A DNA stretch of 64,000 nucleotides from Microbacterium sp. UFMG61 (GTDB lineage Bacteria; Actinomycetota; Actinomycetes; Actinomycetales; Microbacteriaceae). The notes beneath the pieces are model-generated. The model was not told the DNA's origin, searched no databases, and was given only the letters and a program-made list of their open reading frames with translations. Below, piece by piece: positions 18,942 to 26,656 of the stretch; positions within the stretch are counted from its first letter, which is position 1; each line of letters starts with the position of its first letter. The position numbers were made by a program, and so were the translations under genes. The stretch lies in NCBI RefSeq assembly GCF_015354505.1, contig NZ_JACAFP010000011.1, forward strand, positions 86,761 to 150,760. The letters are read 5' to 3'.

Positions 18942-19304
18942 CTAACGCAGGTCGTACGCCTCTCGCGCCACGAGCACCTCTTCGATGTGACGCTCCGCCC
19001 ACAGCCCCAGCGCGCTCAACGGCTCGCGAAGCGTAAGCCCGAGCGGAGTGAGCGCGTACTCGACACGGGGCGGCATCTCGTCGTAGGCCGTGCGCGTCAG
19101 AAGACCATCGCGCTCCAGGTCGCGAAGCGTCTCCGAAAGCACCTTCGCGCTGATTCCGCCGACGCGGTCTCTGATCGTTCCGAACCGCGCCGGCCCGTCA
19201 CTCAGGACGATCACGATCATGGCTGTCCACTTGTTGGCCACCCGTGCCAACGATGTGCGCGATGGACACGTCGCCAGCATCACGTTCCAGGCCGGATCAG
19301 CCAT
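18942..19304 (-). CDS. HxlR-family transcriptional regulator
   Basis: 120 residues with the HxlR winged helix: 'VANKWTAMIVIVLSDGPARFGTIRDRVGGIS', 'LSETLRDLERDGLLTRTAY', 'PPRVEYALTPLG'. A single cysteine, C13 in 'ATCPSRTS', sits where redox- or electrophile-sensing HxlR proteins have theirs. It is divergent from the NTF2-like gene at 19392 with two matching palindromes between them, so it very probably regulates that gene and itself. Its 3' end is convergent with copA with only 9 bp between. Confidence 0.86.
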   Translation of the reverse strand: MADPAWNVMLATCPSRTSLARVANKWTAMIVIVLSDGPARFGTIRDRVGGISAKVLSETLRDLERDGLLTRTAYDEMPPRVEYALTPLGLTLREPLSALGLWAERHIEEVLVAREAYDLR

Positions 19305-19324
19305 TTCGGAAACCCACTCCCTTA

Positions 19325-19358
19325 GTTACGTTGAGGTAACAGGTTACCATATGTAACC
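19325..19358. promoter_or_regulatory. Two HxlR operators
   Basis: GTTAC-N6-GTAAC at 19325-19340 and GGTTAC-CATAT-GTAACC at 19342-19358 (perfect 6+5+6). Both share the GTTAC/GTAAC half-sites and lie between the divergent HxlR gene (start 19304) and NTF2-like gene (start 19392), the expected place for autoregulatory HxlR sites. Confidence 0.7.
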
Positions 19359-19391
19359 ATGGGGGCACACCCCTCATCCAAGGAGAGAATC

Positions 19392-19793
19392 ATGACTGAC
19401 ACCACCCCCGCCGGCATCGCCACCACGTACTTCGACGCGCTCGCCCAGGGTGACATCCCCACCGTGATGGCGCAGTTCAGCCCCGACGTCGTCTGGCACC
19501 AGCCCGGCGGGCACCAGTTCTCAGGCCTGCACACGGGCATCGACGGCGTCGGCGCCCTCCTCGGCGGCATGATGGAGGCGAGCGAAGGAAGCTTCGCCCT
19601 CGTCGTCACCGGTCCGGCGATGATCAACGGCGAGATGGTCGCGCTTCCCGTGCGATTCTCGGGCACCCGCACGGGCGCCTCGATGGACATGGCCGGCGTC
19701 GACCTGCTCACGGTTCGCGACGGCAAGATCGTCGCCGTCCACCTGTTCTCCGAAGACGGCGCCAGCGAAGACGCTTTCTGGGGTCAGGCCTGA
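19392..19793 (+). CDS. SnoaL/NTF2-like domain protein
   Basis: 133 residues of the nuclear-transport-factor-2-like fold: 'ATTYFDALAQGDIPTVMAQFSPDVVWHQPG', 'HTGIDGVGALLGGM', 'GVDLLTVRDGKIVAVHLFSED' are typical of SnoaL-type polyketide cyclase-like or steroid-isomerase-like proteins. The catalytic activity is not predictable. AAGGAG precedes the ATG at 19392. It is divergent from an HxlR regulator, an arrangement common for stress- or electrophile-induced enzymes. Confidence 0.8.
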   Translation: MTDTTPAGIATTYFDALAQGDIPTVMAQFSPDVVWHQPGGHQFSGLHTGIDGVGALLGGMMEASEGSFALVVTGPAMINGEMVALPVRFSGTRTGASMDMAGVDLLTVRDGKIVAVHLFSEDGASEDAFWGQA

Positions 19794-19808
19794 TCCCAGG
19801 CGACGCAT

Positions 19809-19845
19809 CGATGCTGCTCGGCGACATCACCGCCGAGCAGCATCG
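19809..19845. terminator. Hairpin terminator between NTF2-like and methyltransferase genes
   Basis: A perfect 15-bp GC-rich stem (19809-19823 with 19831-19845) and 7-nt loop in the gap between two convergent genes. Confidence 0.75.
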
Positions 19846-19873
19846 TCATCTCCCACCTCACACCATGATGCGG

Positions 19874-20452
19874 CTAGCATCCACGGGGATCGGACGCGCG
19901 ATGCACAGCACTCAGCACTGATCCGTGAACGGATCTCGGCTCCGCGATCTCACTGAACCCGGCAGTCTCGAACAGTTGACGCAGGCTTGACGGAGGCCCC
20001 CCGGACGGCGGCGTGAAGGCGCAGACCACAGGAGCGCCGTCTCGCAATACTCGTCGCACCTCAGCCAGACCCGCAAGGGGGTCGGGCCAGAAGTGCAGGT
20101 TGTCGACGAAGATCGCGGCATCGAAATGCTCGTCCGGCAACGGGAGCGCGCCAGCTGTGCCCATGAGCAGGTGCAGGCGTCCGCCTTCGATGGCTGTGGC
20201 ATTCCGCATCGCGGCATGCCGGTGGCTCACCTTCGAGGGATCTACTCCGACGATCTCTCCCTGGGAGAAGGTGCTCAGCAACACCTCGAGTCCGACGCCG
20301 GGACCGAACCCGATCTCGAGCACCCGCGCCCGGGAGTCATCGACGCCCAGCAGTGCCACCGCCTCCAACGCCATTCCGCGCCCTGCCTGCGCCATTGTGC
20401 GCAGGCCTCTCTCACCCGCGGCACCAGCGGGCCGGACGAACATGTCTTTCAT
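19874..20452 (-). CDS. Class I SAM-dependent methyltransferase
   Basis: 192 residues. Motif I is 'VLEIGFGPGVGLEVLL', motif II-like 'IVGVDPSKVS', and the post-II region 'DEHFDAAIFVDNLHFWPDPLAGLAEVRRVLRDG' matches the UbiE/methyltransferase-11 pattern. It transfers a methyl group from S-adenosylmethionine to an unknown small molecule. It stands between convergent neighbours, 79 bp downstream of the DUF5134 gene on the same strand, and may be read with it. Confidence 0.78.
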   Translation of the reverse strand: MKDMFVRPAGAAGERGLRTMAQAGRGMALEAVALLGVDDSRARVLEIGFGPGVGLEVLLSTFSQGEIVGVDPSKVSHRHAAMRNATAIEGGRLHLLMGTAGALPLPDEHFDAAIFVDNLHFWPDPLAGLAEVRRVLRDGAPVVCAFTPPSGGPPSSLRQLFETAGFSEIAEPRSVHGSVLSAVHRASDPRGC

Positions 20453-20531
20453 AAGACCAGTCTCGCGTGCCGACGGAGGTGTGGGGCCGCCGCCATCGAG
20501 ATCCTCCGAACCTCTCCGTCGAATCGACGCA

Positions 20532-21134
20532 TCATCCGTTCATCAGCACCAGCATCCATCCCATGCCGGCAGCCATGGCGACATGACAGACAGAGTGGAT
20601 GCGGTGATGCGGCGAACGGATTAGGCGCCAGATCCACCAGACGGTGGCCGCCGCGCACAGCGCGATGAAGCCGGCGTTCGCGATGTCCGCCCACGCCGGT
20701 GTCGTCTCGATCATGAGCCCGCCGCCGCCGTGGTGCCCCGCATGGGCACCACCGGCGTCTCCCGACATATCCATCCCCGCCATGAGGAGCGGCATCGCTG
20801 CGAGCATCCAGATCATCGCGACGTCGAGCACGATGTGGCCCACGAGATCGACGGCCTGTGCTCCCCTTGCCCCCCGGAACGACGGCACGAGGGCCAGGAC
20901 CAGGATGGCGAAGATGGCGACCTGCGCCCACGTCACCGCGTCCCACACGGTCCACCACGTCATCACGATCATGGCGACACTCATCACACCGTGAGTGATG
21001 TCGATCAGGTCTGAATCCGTCAAGGCGGAGTTCGTCCGCCCCTTTCGGGAGCGCCCGATCAGGCCGCTGAAGCAGATGACCGCAGTCATGACGAAGACGA
21101 AGGTGAGGAGGATATTCCACGGTGCGGCGATCAC
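20532..21134 (-). CDS. DUF5134 membrane protein, His/Met-rich
   Basis: 200 residues with about six transmembrane segments and a His/Met-rich loop ('GMDMSGDAGGAHAGHHGGGG') that could bind copper. The family is common in actinobacteria and often lies beside copper or cytochrome oxidase genes; its role is unknown. The start is GTG with no strong ribosome binding site. A CTAC-N5-GTAG palindrome lies 16 bp upstream, shared with the divergent PepSY gene, so it is likely part of the same regulon as copZ-copA. Confidence 0.72.
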   Translation of the reverse strand: MIAAPWNILLTFVFVMTAVICFSGLIGRSRKGRTNSALTDSDLIDITHGVMSVAMIVMTWWTVWDAVTWAQVAIFAILVLALVPSFRGARGAQAVDLVGHIVLDVAMIWMLAAMPLLMAGMDMSGDAGGAHAGHHGGGGLMIETTPAWADIANAGFIALCAAATVWWIWRLIRSPHHRIHSVCHVAMAAGMGWMLVLMNG

Positions 21135-21149
21135 GGCTTCAGTTTAGTA

Positions 21150-21162
21150 CTACATTATGTAG
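21150..21162. promoter_or_regulatory. BlaI-type palindrome between DUF5134 and PepSY genes
   Basis: CTAC-ATTAT-GTAG with TTTAGTA on the left and ATATC on the right, in the 61-bp gap between divergent genes. One box could control both promoters. Confidence 0.68.
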
Positions 21163-21195
21163 ATATCTGATTCCGCCCATGGAAAGGTCGCGACG

Positions 21196-22620
21196 ATGAC
21201 CACGATCGACATCGAGTCGACTGGCACCCCGGACAAGACAGTGCCCGCCCCCTCTCGGAAGATCAATTGGTTCGGCGCCTTCTGGCGCTGGCACTTCTAC
21301 GGCGCACTCCTGGTCATCCCCGTACTTTTCGTGCTCGCCGTGACCGGTATGACATACCTGTTCCGCGCGCAGATCGACGCGGCGATGCACCCGGGCGTCA
21401 TCACGGTCGCCGTCCCGGACGGCGCGGATCGACTGCCCCTGTCCGCCCAGCAGGAGGCGGTCGCAGCGGAATTCCCCGACCGTTCGGTCGTCTCGCTGTT
21501 CGACAGCCTCGGTGACCGCTCGACGGTCTTCGTCACCGAGCTTGCCGACGGCACCACTCAGAACGTCTACGTGGACCCGTACAAGGGAGTCGTCACCGGA
21601 TCACTGACCGACGATCAGCTCATCTCCGACGTGTTCATCCGCATTCACGGCAACCTGTTGGCGGGAGACTTCGGCGATCGGCTGATGGAGCTCGGCGCCA
21701 GCTGGGCCATCGTGCTGACGATCACCGGCTTCCTGATCTTCTTCCTCGGGCGCAGGCCGCGAAAGCTCGCCGCGCAGAAAAAGGCCAAGGGCGCACGGCT
21801 GCGCAGCGCGCACGCACTCGTCGGCCTCCCCGTCGGCCTCGGAATCCTGATGCTCGTCACCTCCGGACTCCCCTGGACCGGACTGTGGGGCAGCGTGTCC
21901 GAAGAGGTCGCAGCGACCGGCGGGTCTTCCTTCTGGGGAGCCGATCCGGGCGCGGAGTCCACCATGAAAGACCTCATCGAGCAGACGGACGGCTCCAGCG
22001 CGCCCGCAGGCTGGGCCGTGGGCATGGGCCCGACAGGACAGAGCGCGGGCCAGGGCGCAGGAGTCTCGATCGACGCTGCCATCGCAGCCGCCGAGGCCGA
22101 GGGGGCACCGAGCCCGTACTACGTGATCTACCCCGTGGACGAGGCAGGCGTCTTCAGCGTGATGAGCAGCCAGTGGTATCAGCAGGGAAATCCCGCGGAG
22201 TCCGATGTCACTCTCGAGCAGACGGTGCACGTGGATAAGTACTCGGGCGAGGTCGTCGCGCAGTACGGCTACGACGACTACAGCCCGCTCGCCCAGGTCG
22301 TCTCACATGGAATCGCAATCCACGAAGGGCGGCACTTCGGGCCGATCAACACGATCCTGACGACGCTCTTCTGCCTCGCTGTGATCTTCATGTGCGTCTC
22401 CGCTCCGATCATGTGGTGGCGTCGCCGCGGCACCGCGAGCGGCATGGCAGCGCCGCGCGCGCGACTCCCTCTGTTCGGCAACATCGCGCTGCTCGTCGGC
22501 GTGGTGTCCCTGGGCATCTTCCTGCCGATGTTCGGTCTGTCTGTGCTGGTGATCCTGGCTGTGGATCAGCTGCTCATCCGTCGCATCCCCGCCTGGCGGA
22601 AGTTCTTCGGCACCGTGTGA
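21196..22620 (+). CDS. PepSY-associated membrane protein (PiuB-type, iron/redox linked)
   Basis: 474 residues. An N-terminal helix ('WHFYGALLVIPVLFVLAVTGMTYLF') with conserved His is followed by an extracytoplasmic PepSY region, further membrane helices ('WAIVLTITGFLIFFLG', 'RSAHALVGLPVGLGILMLVTSGLPWTG', 'FGPINTILTTLFCLAVIFMCVSAPIMWW') and a second PepSY-like stretch. PepSY-TM proteins of the PiuB group are linked to ferric-siderophore reduction or iron use. The histidines in helices could carry haem. It shares a regulatory palindrome with DUF5134. A metal-uptake or reductase role is inference. Confidence 0.8.
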   Translation: MTTIDIESTGTPDKTVPAPSRKINWFGAFWRWHFYGALLVIPVLFVLAVTGMTYLFRAQIDAAMHPGVITVAVPDGADRLPLSAQQEAVAAEFPDRSVVSLFDSLGDRSTVFVTELADGTTQNVYVDPYKGVVTGSLTDDQLISDVFIRIHGNLLAGDFGDRLMELGASWAIVLTITGFLIFFLGRRPRKLAAQKKAKGARLRSAHALVGLPVGLGILMLVTSGLPWTGLWGSVSEEVAATGGSSFWGADPGAESTMKDLIEQTDGSSAPAGWAVGMGPTGQSAGQGAGVSIDAAIAAAEAEGAPSPYYVIYPVDEAGVFSVMSSQWYQQGNPAESDVTLEQTVHVDKYSGEVVAQYGYDDYSPLAQVVSHGIAIHEGRHFGPINTILTTLFCLAVIFMCVSAPIMWWRRRGTASGMAAPRARLPLFGNIALLVGVVSLGIFLPMFGLSVLVILAVDQLLIRRIPAWRKFFGTV

Positions 22621-22623
22621 GTT

Positions 22624-22663
22624 CGGGGAGGGCACTCACGCCATAGGCCGACTGCCCTCCCCG
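22624..22663. terminator. Hairpin terminator between PepSY and NmrA-like genes
   Basis: 11-bp GC stem (22624-22634 with 22653-22663) around an 18-nt loop, between convergent genes. Confidence 0.65.
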
Positions 22664-22679
22664 GATCCCGCATTCAGGC

Positions 22680-23522
22680 TCAGACCGCGAGCTCACCCAG
22701 CCAGCTCTCGACGCTGCGCGGGGTGATTCCGAGAAGCTTCTGCGCCGAGCGCTCCTCATCGATCACTTCACCGGGCATGGTCCAACGGAAGTGATAGGAA
22801 TCGACCACCGGCCGCGCCCCGTCCGCGCCGAACAGCGGGATGATCAACTCCCCGTATGCCTCGGGATCCTGCGCCTCGAAGACGACAGGCGAGGCGAAGT
22901 AACGAGCGAAGCCCTGCGCGACATCCTCTCCGAGCAGCGGCGGGAGTGCACCGGCCGTGACGACGCCCGTCACGGAGTCATCCGTCAGCAGTCGGACCGC
23001 AATATCGGCCATGTCGAGGTGAGAGATCCACGAGACAGGGTAGTCATCACGGATCGGGTAGCGCAGCACTCCATCTTCGCGCGCCGGACCGAGAGTGACC
23101 GGAAGCAGAAGATTCTCAAGGAAGACCTGGGGCGCGATGAGCGCATACGACACGCCGGACGCGGCCAGGGATTCCGCCAACACCCCGTGTGCGGTCGGCG
23201 TTCCGTCAGGAAGCGCGGTCGGATAACCACTGGTCGAGAACACGACTCGACCAGGACGTGCCTGAGAGACGGCCTGACCGATCGCCTTGGCGTAGGCGAG
23301 CTGCTGGTCGGGGCTGGCGAGCGGCAAGTGCACGAAGACCGCGTCCGCACCTGCGTAGGCCTGCACCAGCGAGTCCACCGAAGCGTTGTCGATGGAGAGT
23401 GAGGGGCCCGCAACCTTCGCACTGTCACGAATCGCCGCAGTCGGACTGTGACCTGCCGCGGCCAGGCCAGCAAGAACGGGGGAACCTTGTGCGCCGGTGG
23501 CGCCATGAACGATGATTGTCAT
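22680..23522 (-). CDS. NmrA-like NAD(P)-binding protein
   Basis: 280 residues with the atypical short-chain dehydrogenase nucleotide motif 'GATGAQG' (residues 8-14) and 'ADAVFVHLPLA', 'VVFSTSGYP', 'AVFLENLLLP'-like segments of the NmrA group. Such proteins act as NAD(P)H-dependent quinone reductases or redox sensors. The usual Tyr-x3-Lys catalytic pair is not obvious. Inverted ATTAGTGCA/TGCACTAAT repeats occupy its promoter, so it has its own regulator, not located here. Confidence 0.78.
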   Translation of the reverse strand: MTIIVHGATGAQGSPVLAGLAAAGHSPTAAIRDSAKVAGPSLSIDNASVDSLVQAYAGADAVFVHLPLASPDQQLAYAKAIGQAVSQARPGRVVFSTSGYPTALPDGTPTAHGVLAESLAASGVSYALIAPQVFLENLLLPVTLGPAREDGVLRYPIRDDYPVSWISHLDMADIAVRLLTDDSVTGVVTAGALPPLLGEDVAQGFARYFASPVVFEAQDPEAYGELIIPLFGADGARPVVDSYHFRWTMPGEVIDEERSAQKLLGITPRSVESWLGELAV

Positions 23523-23528
23523 ATCTCT

Positions 23529-23569
23529 ATTAGTGCATATGATGCATCGGTTATGTCAACTGCACTAAT
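23529..23569. promoter_or_regulatory. Inverted repeat upstream of NmrA-like gene
   Basis: ATTAGTGCA (23529-23537) and TGCACTAAT (23561-23569) form a perfect 9-bp inverted pair; GATGCATC at 23541-23548 is a separate palindrome between them. The span lies directly upstream of the NmrA-like start, in the 70-bp gap after the PDR reductase stop. Confidence 0.5.
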
Positions 23570-23592
23570 GGAGATCGAGCGAGCTCGGTCAA

Positions 23593-24621
23593 CTATATGT
23601 CGAGCGTCAGTTCGGCGGTGAGCGCACGCGAACAGCACACATTGATCTGAGAATGCGTGGCGTGTTCCCGCTCGCTCTGCACGTGGTCTCGATGATCAGG
23701 CACGCCCGCCAGCACCGGCACGATGCATGAACCGCAGATGCCCTGACCACAGGACCGGTACGTTTCGTAGCCGTTGCGCTCGAGCACGGAAGCGATCGAC
23801 TCAGTGGCCTCCACCTTCATCTTCTGGCCTGTCGATGCGGCGACAACCGTGAATGCTTCATCGACAGGAGAGCCAGGCGCCGCGTCCGAGGAGAAGCGTT
23901 CCGTGACGAACTGGTCGTCGCGCCACCCCGACTCCAGTGCCCGTTCTCGCGCGAGCGCGATGAACCCGTCCGGCCCGCATGCGTAGATCATGCCGTCGAC
24001 CGTCGGCTCGAGGAGACTCCGAGGCCCACTCACGCGGAAGGAGTCACCCTCGTCACTGAAGTGCGGCACGACTGATGCCGCATATGGGCGCGACCGCAGG
24101 TATTCGAGGAGTGGGAGGGACGCCGCACGTGCGGCGTACGCGTGCAGCTCGAAAGCGCCCCCGTCGCGATGCAGAGACGATGCCATCGACACGAGCGGAG
24201 TGATACCGACTCCACCCGCGAGCAGAAGTGATGTCGCCGCTCCGGATGCCAGTGCGAAGGTGTTGCGCGGCGGAGAGATGTGCAGCCGATCCCCGACGCT
24301 CACGCTGTCGTGCACGTACCGCGAAGCACCACGCCCCCGGTCCTCCTTCTGCACACACACCGAGATGACTCCCTCTTCAGGCGACGCGTCGACGAGAGAA
24401 TACTGACGGATCAGGGTCTCCGTCAGATGAAGATCGACGTGCGCGCCCGGTTCGACCGTGATCACGTCATCAGCGCGCACGAGTCGAAGATGCAGCAGCA
24501 CCGCACGGTCGGAGACAACCGTCCGTTGGGACACGACCACCTCAAGAGGCGAAGGCCGGAATCGGCCCACAGCCGCCGCCTGCGGTCGAGCGCGTCTACG
24601 CAGCGCATCCAAAAGACCCAT
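23593..24621 (-). CDS. PDR/VanB-type oxidoreductase (FMN or FAD, NADH, 2Fe-2S)
   Basis: 342 residues in the phthalate dioxygenase reductase order: flavin-binding barrel (about 28-125, 'RQYSLVDA'), NAD-binding domain (about 130-230, 'LLLAGGVGITPLVSMA'; 'YACGPDGFI') and a C-terminal plant-type 2Fe-2S domain (cysteines in 'YRSCGQGICGSC' and a later 'NVCCSRA'). It passes electrons from NADH to a partner oxygenase or a metal centre; no oxygenase gene is adjacent. A BlaI-type palindrome lies 136 bp upstream, which suggests co-control with copper and iron genes, so a ferric reductase-like role is possible. Confidence 0.83.
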   Translation of the reverse strand: MGLLDALRRRARPQAAAVGRFRPSPLEVVVSQRTVVSDRAVLLHLRLVRADDVITVEPGAHVDLHLTETLIRQYSLVDASPEEGVISVCVQKEDRGRGASRYVHDSVSVGDRLHISPPRNTFALASGAATSLLLAGGVGITPLVSMASSLHRDGGAFELHAYAARAASLPLLEYLRSRPYAASVVPHFSDEGDSFRVSGPRSLLEPTVDGMIYACGPDGFIALARERALESGWRDDQFVTERFSSDAAPGSPVDEAFTVVAASTGQKMKVEATESIASVLERNGYETYRSCGQGICGSCIVPVLAGVPDHRDHVQSEREHATHSQINVCCSRALTAELTLDI

Positions 24622-24756
24622 CGCCTTCGCCCCCTCATTTGCTCAGCCGCGCGGGGTCCCCGCAGACCGCTGTCCACATGTGCCAGCAGATGACGACGGC
24701 GGACCGCGGTGACGACCAGGGCCCGCCGCCGTTGTTCAGTTGTGGCGTTGACAACT

Positions 24757-24769
24757 CTACAATACGTAG
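24757..24769. promoter_or_regulatory. BlaI-type palindrome upstream of PDR reductase
   Basis: CTAC-AATAC-GTAG, flanked by CAACT on the left and C-TTTAA on the right, immediately after the cyanase stop codon and upstream of the PDR reductase on the same strand. Confidence 0.62.
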
Positions 24770-24771
24770 CT

Positions 24772-25233
24772 TTAATTCTCACGCACGGCCGACACCCATG
24801 CATAGGGGAGGAACTTCCCGTCGATCGTCACGACCACACGGTCTCCATCCGGATGTGCCATCCGATCGAGCGTGATGCTGCAGTTGATCGCACTTATGAT
24901 GCCATCGCCGAATTCGTCGTGAATGAGCGATTTGAGGGCCGGACCGTACACCTGCACGAGCTCGTGAAAACGGTAGATGGTCGGGTCCTGAGACACGTCG
25001 TGGCTCGGGACCCGCGTGGGCTGCCGGACGAGCGCATCTACGACGTCATCGTCCAGCGCCAGAGCATCCCTCAGTTCCTCGGCTTCCCGTTCCGGGATGG
25101 GGTGCGCCCCGAGCGCAGCCGCGGCGGTCCATACGGGCGGCCGCCCCAGACGCCGGGCGAGGTCTCGCCAAAACAAGCGCTGTCGCCGTCGACGTTCGTC
25201 GACGAGGTATCCGGCATCCTCTTTGCTGATCAC
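24772..25233 (-). CDS. cynS: Cyanate hydratase (cyanase)
   Basis: 153 residues. Cyanase converts cyanate and bicarbonate to CO2 and ammonia (via carbamate). The catalytic triad is visible as R88 and E91 in 'TIYRFHELVQVYG' and S114 in 'GDGIISAINCSI', matching E. coli R96/E99/S122 with an 8-residue offset. The N-terminal helical domain ('FWRDLARRLGRPPVW') and C-terminal 'GKFLPY' are also diagnostic. The frame is open further upstream, but GTG at 25233 overlaps the cupin stop (GTGA) and gives the family length. It is translationally coupled to the cupin gene. Confidence 0.9.
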   Translation of the reverse strand: MISKEDAGYLVDERRRRQRLFWRDLARRLGRPPVWTAAAALGAHPIPEREAEELRDALALDDDVVDALVRQPTRVPSHDVSQDPTIYRFHELVQVYGPALKSLIHDEFGDGIISAINCSITLDRMAHPDGDRVVVTIDGKFLPYAWVSAVREN

Positions 25234-25604
25234 TCCGCGTGCCCTGCCGCGTAGTAGTCGTTGCCGCGCGAGAACTCCACGAACGTGCACGCAATGTCGC
25301 CCACGGACCAGGCATCGTGTCCGGGCGGGAGCAGCATGACATCGCCCGCGGAGAACTCTTCCTGCTCACCGTCCGCCATCAGGACAGCGAGTGTTCCTGC
25401 GATCACGAGGGCGACGTGCGGCAGTTCGCAGTCCTCCGTGCCCGCGTATCCCTTGAGATCGTTCGACCACTTCGCCCCGACATCGAAAGTCACCTGCGTC
25501 ACCTCAACGCCGTCCAGCGTCGCGGTGCGCTTCGAGATGAGTCCGTGACCGTCCGCCGGAATGTCCGCGAGAGTCGCCTTCTGCATCGCCGTGTTGTACG
25601 CCAT
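25230..25604 (-). CDS. Cupin-domain protein in cyanase operon
   Basis: 124 residues of the cupin beta-barrel: 'ELPHVALVIAGTLAVLMADGEQEEFSAGDVMLLPPGHDAW' contains the two cupin motifs, though the metal-binding histidines are reduced (H in 'LPHV' and 'PGHDAW'). The start at ATG 25604 is set by a GGAAGG site; the frame is open upstream. It overlaps cynS by 4 bp. Its reaction is unknown; the tight linkage suggests a role in making, sensing or handling cyanate or its precursor. Confidence 0.8.
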   Translation of the reverse strand: MAYNTAMQKATLADIPADGHGLISKRTATLDGVEVTQVTFDVGAKWSNDLKGYAGTEDCELPHVALVIAGTLAVLMADGEQEEFSAGDVMLLPPGHDAWSVGDIACTFVEFSRGNDYYAAGHAE

Positions 25605-25795
25605 GTCCTGTTCCTTCCGTCGGCTTACGCCATGTCGAATGTGTGAGTTGATCACATCATCGAGGCCCCCGTCGGGGAAGGAAGAATACGCACGCCCTCC
25701 ATGTCGTCGCGTTTCGTCGGTTCTGTAACACGACGGTCACATCCGCGACGCGACGGGGCAAAATCACCCCCCTAGCGTGGACGCATGGGTGAACG

Positions 25796-26515
25796 ATGAC
25801 TTCGGTGCGCGACCCATGGACGCCTGCGGTGCTCGACGCCGTGCCCCACCCGATGCTGGTGATCGACGCGGGCGGAGCAGTCGCACAGGTCAACCGTGCC
25901 GCGAGCCTCGTGCTGGGGTACCAGGAACCCAGGGAACTGAAAGGTCGAGCGAGTCACGACGCCCTCCACCGGCACCGGGAAGACGGGACGGTGTATCCCG
26001 CCCATGAGTGCCCGATCGTCCGCGCGTCACCGCGCCAGTCACATACTCCGGCGCGGGAGATCTTCATCGACCGGTTAGGCAGGGCGATCCCGGTGACCTG
26101 GACCGTGTCGGCACTTCCCGACGACTCCTGCAAGCTCCTCTCTTTCCACGCCGCTAACTCCGGAGGCGCAGTGATAGCCCGACGGCTTCCGTCCGCCGCC
26201 GACATTCGCTCGCAGATCGCAACAGGTTTCCGGGATCCCGACCTGACTCCACTGAGCATCGCCGCGACCAACCACATGTCCTTGCGGGCGCTCCAGCGCA
26301 TCCTGTCCCGGGAGGGCGCATCGCCCGCCTCCTTGATCCGATCGGAGAGACTGCGGCACGCATCGGAGCTGCTCCGCAGAGGGATGCCACCCCAGGTGGC
26401 CGCGTTCGAGTCGGGCTTCGGCGACCCCGACACGTTCTCGCGTGCATTCCGACGACACTTCGGCGTCGCCCCCAGCGCATATTCGGCTCGCAGCCCCCGA
26501 GGAACCCTGCGCTAA
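25796..26515 (+). CDS. PAS-AraC transcriptional regulator
   Basis: 239 residues. An N-terminal PAS domain (about 10-110: 'AVPHPMLVIDAGGAVAQVNRAASLVLGY', 'HRHREDGTVYPAHECPIVRA', 'RAIPVTWTVSALPD') is followed by an AraC-type double HTH (about 150-235: 'MSLRALQRILSREGASPASLIRSERL', 'FGDPDTFSRAFRRHFGVAPSAYS'). It is divergent from the cupin-cynS operon (191-bp gap) and is probably its activator. The PAS domain lacks an obvious cofactor cysteine, so the signal is unknown. Confidence 0.83.
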   Translation: MTSVRDPWTPAVLDAVPHPMLVIDAGGAVAQVNRAASLVLGYQEPRELKGRASHDALHRHREDGTVYPAHECPIVRASPRQSHTPAREIFIDRLGRAIPVTWTVSALPDDSCKLLSFHAANSGGAVIARRLPSAADIRSQIATGFRDPDLTPLSIAATNHMSLRALQRILSREGASPASLIRSERLRHASELLRRGMPPQVAAFESGFGDPDTFSRAFRRHFGVAPSAYSARSPRGTLR

Positions 26516-26557
26516 TGAAGAGGGGATGTTGCTTGCTCAGTGCCCGAGGAGCATTTT

Positions 26558-26581
26558 TACCGACCGAGCGCCCGGTCTGTA
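26558..26581. promoter_or_regulatory. TetR-type operator upstream of TSUP transporter
   Basis: TACCGACCGAGC-GCCCGGTCTGTA, an imperfect palindrome centred on GACCGAGC/GCCCGGTC, 76 bp before the TSUP start. It matches the larger palindrome at 31867-31898 upstream of the MFS-GH3-TetR operon, so both may be bound by the TetR protein at 27429-28073. Confidence 0.65.
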
Positions 26582-26656
26582 TGCTACGTTGATTCGACGC
26601 ACTGCCGCGAGGATGCTGCGCTGCCGTCCTAGCGCTTGACAGAGAGAGGTACCCGA

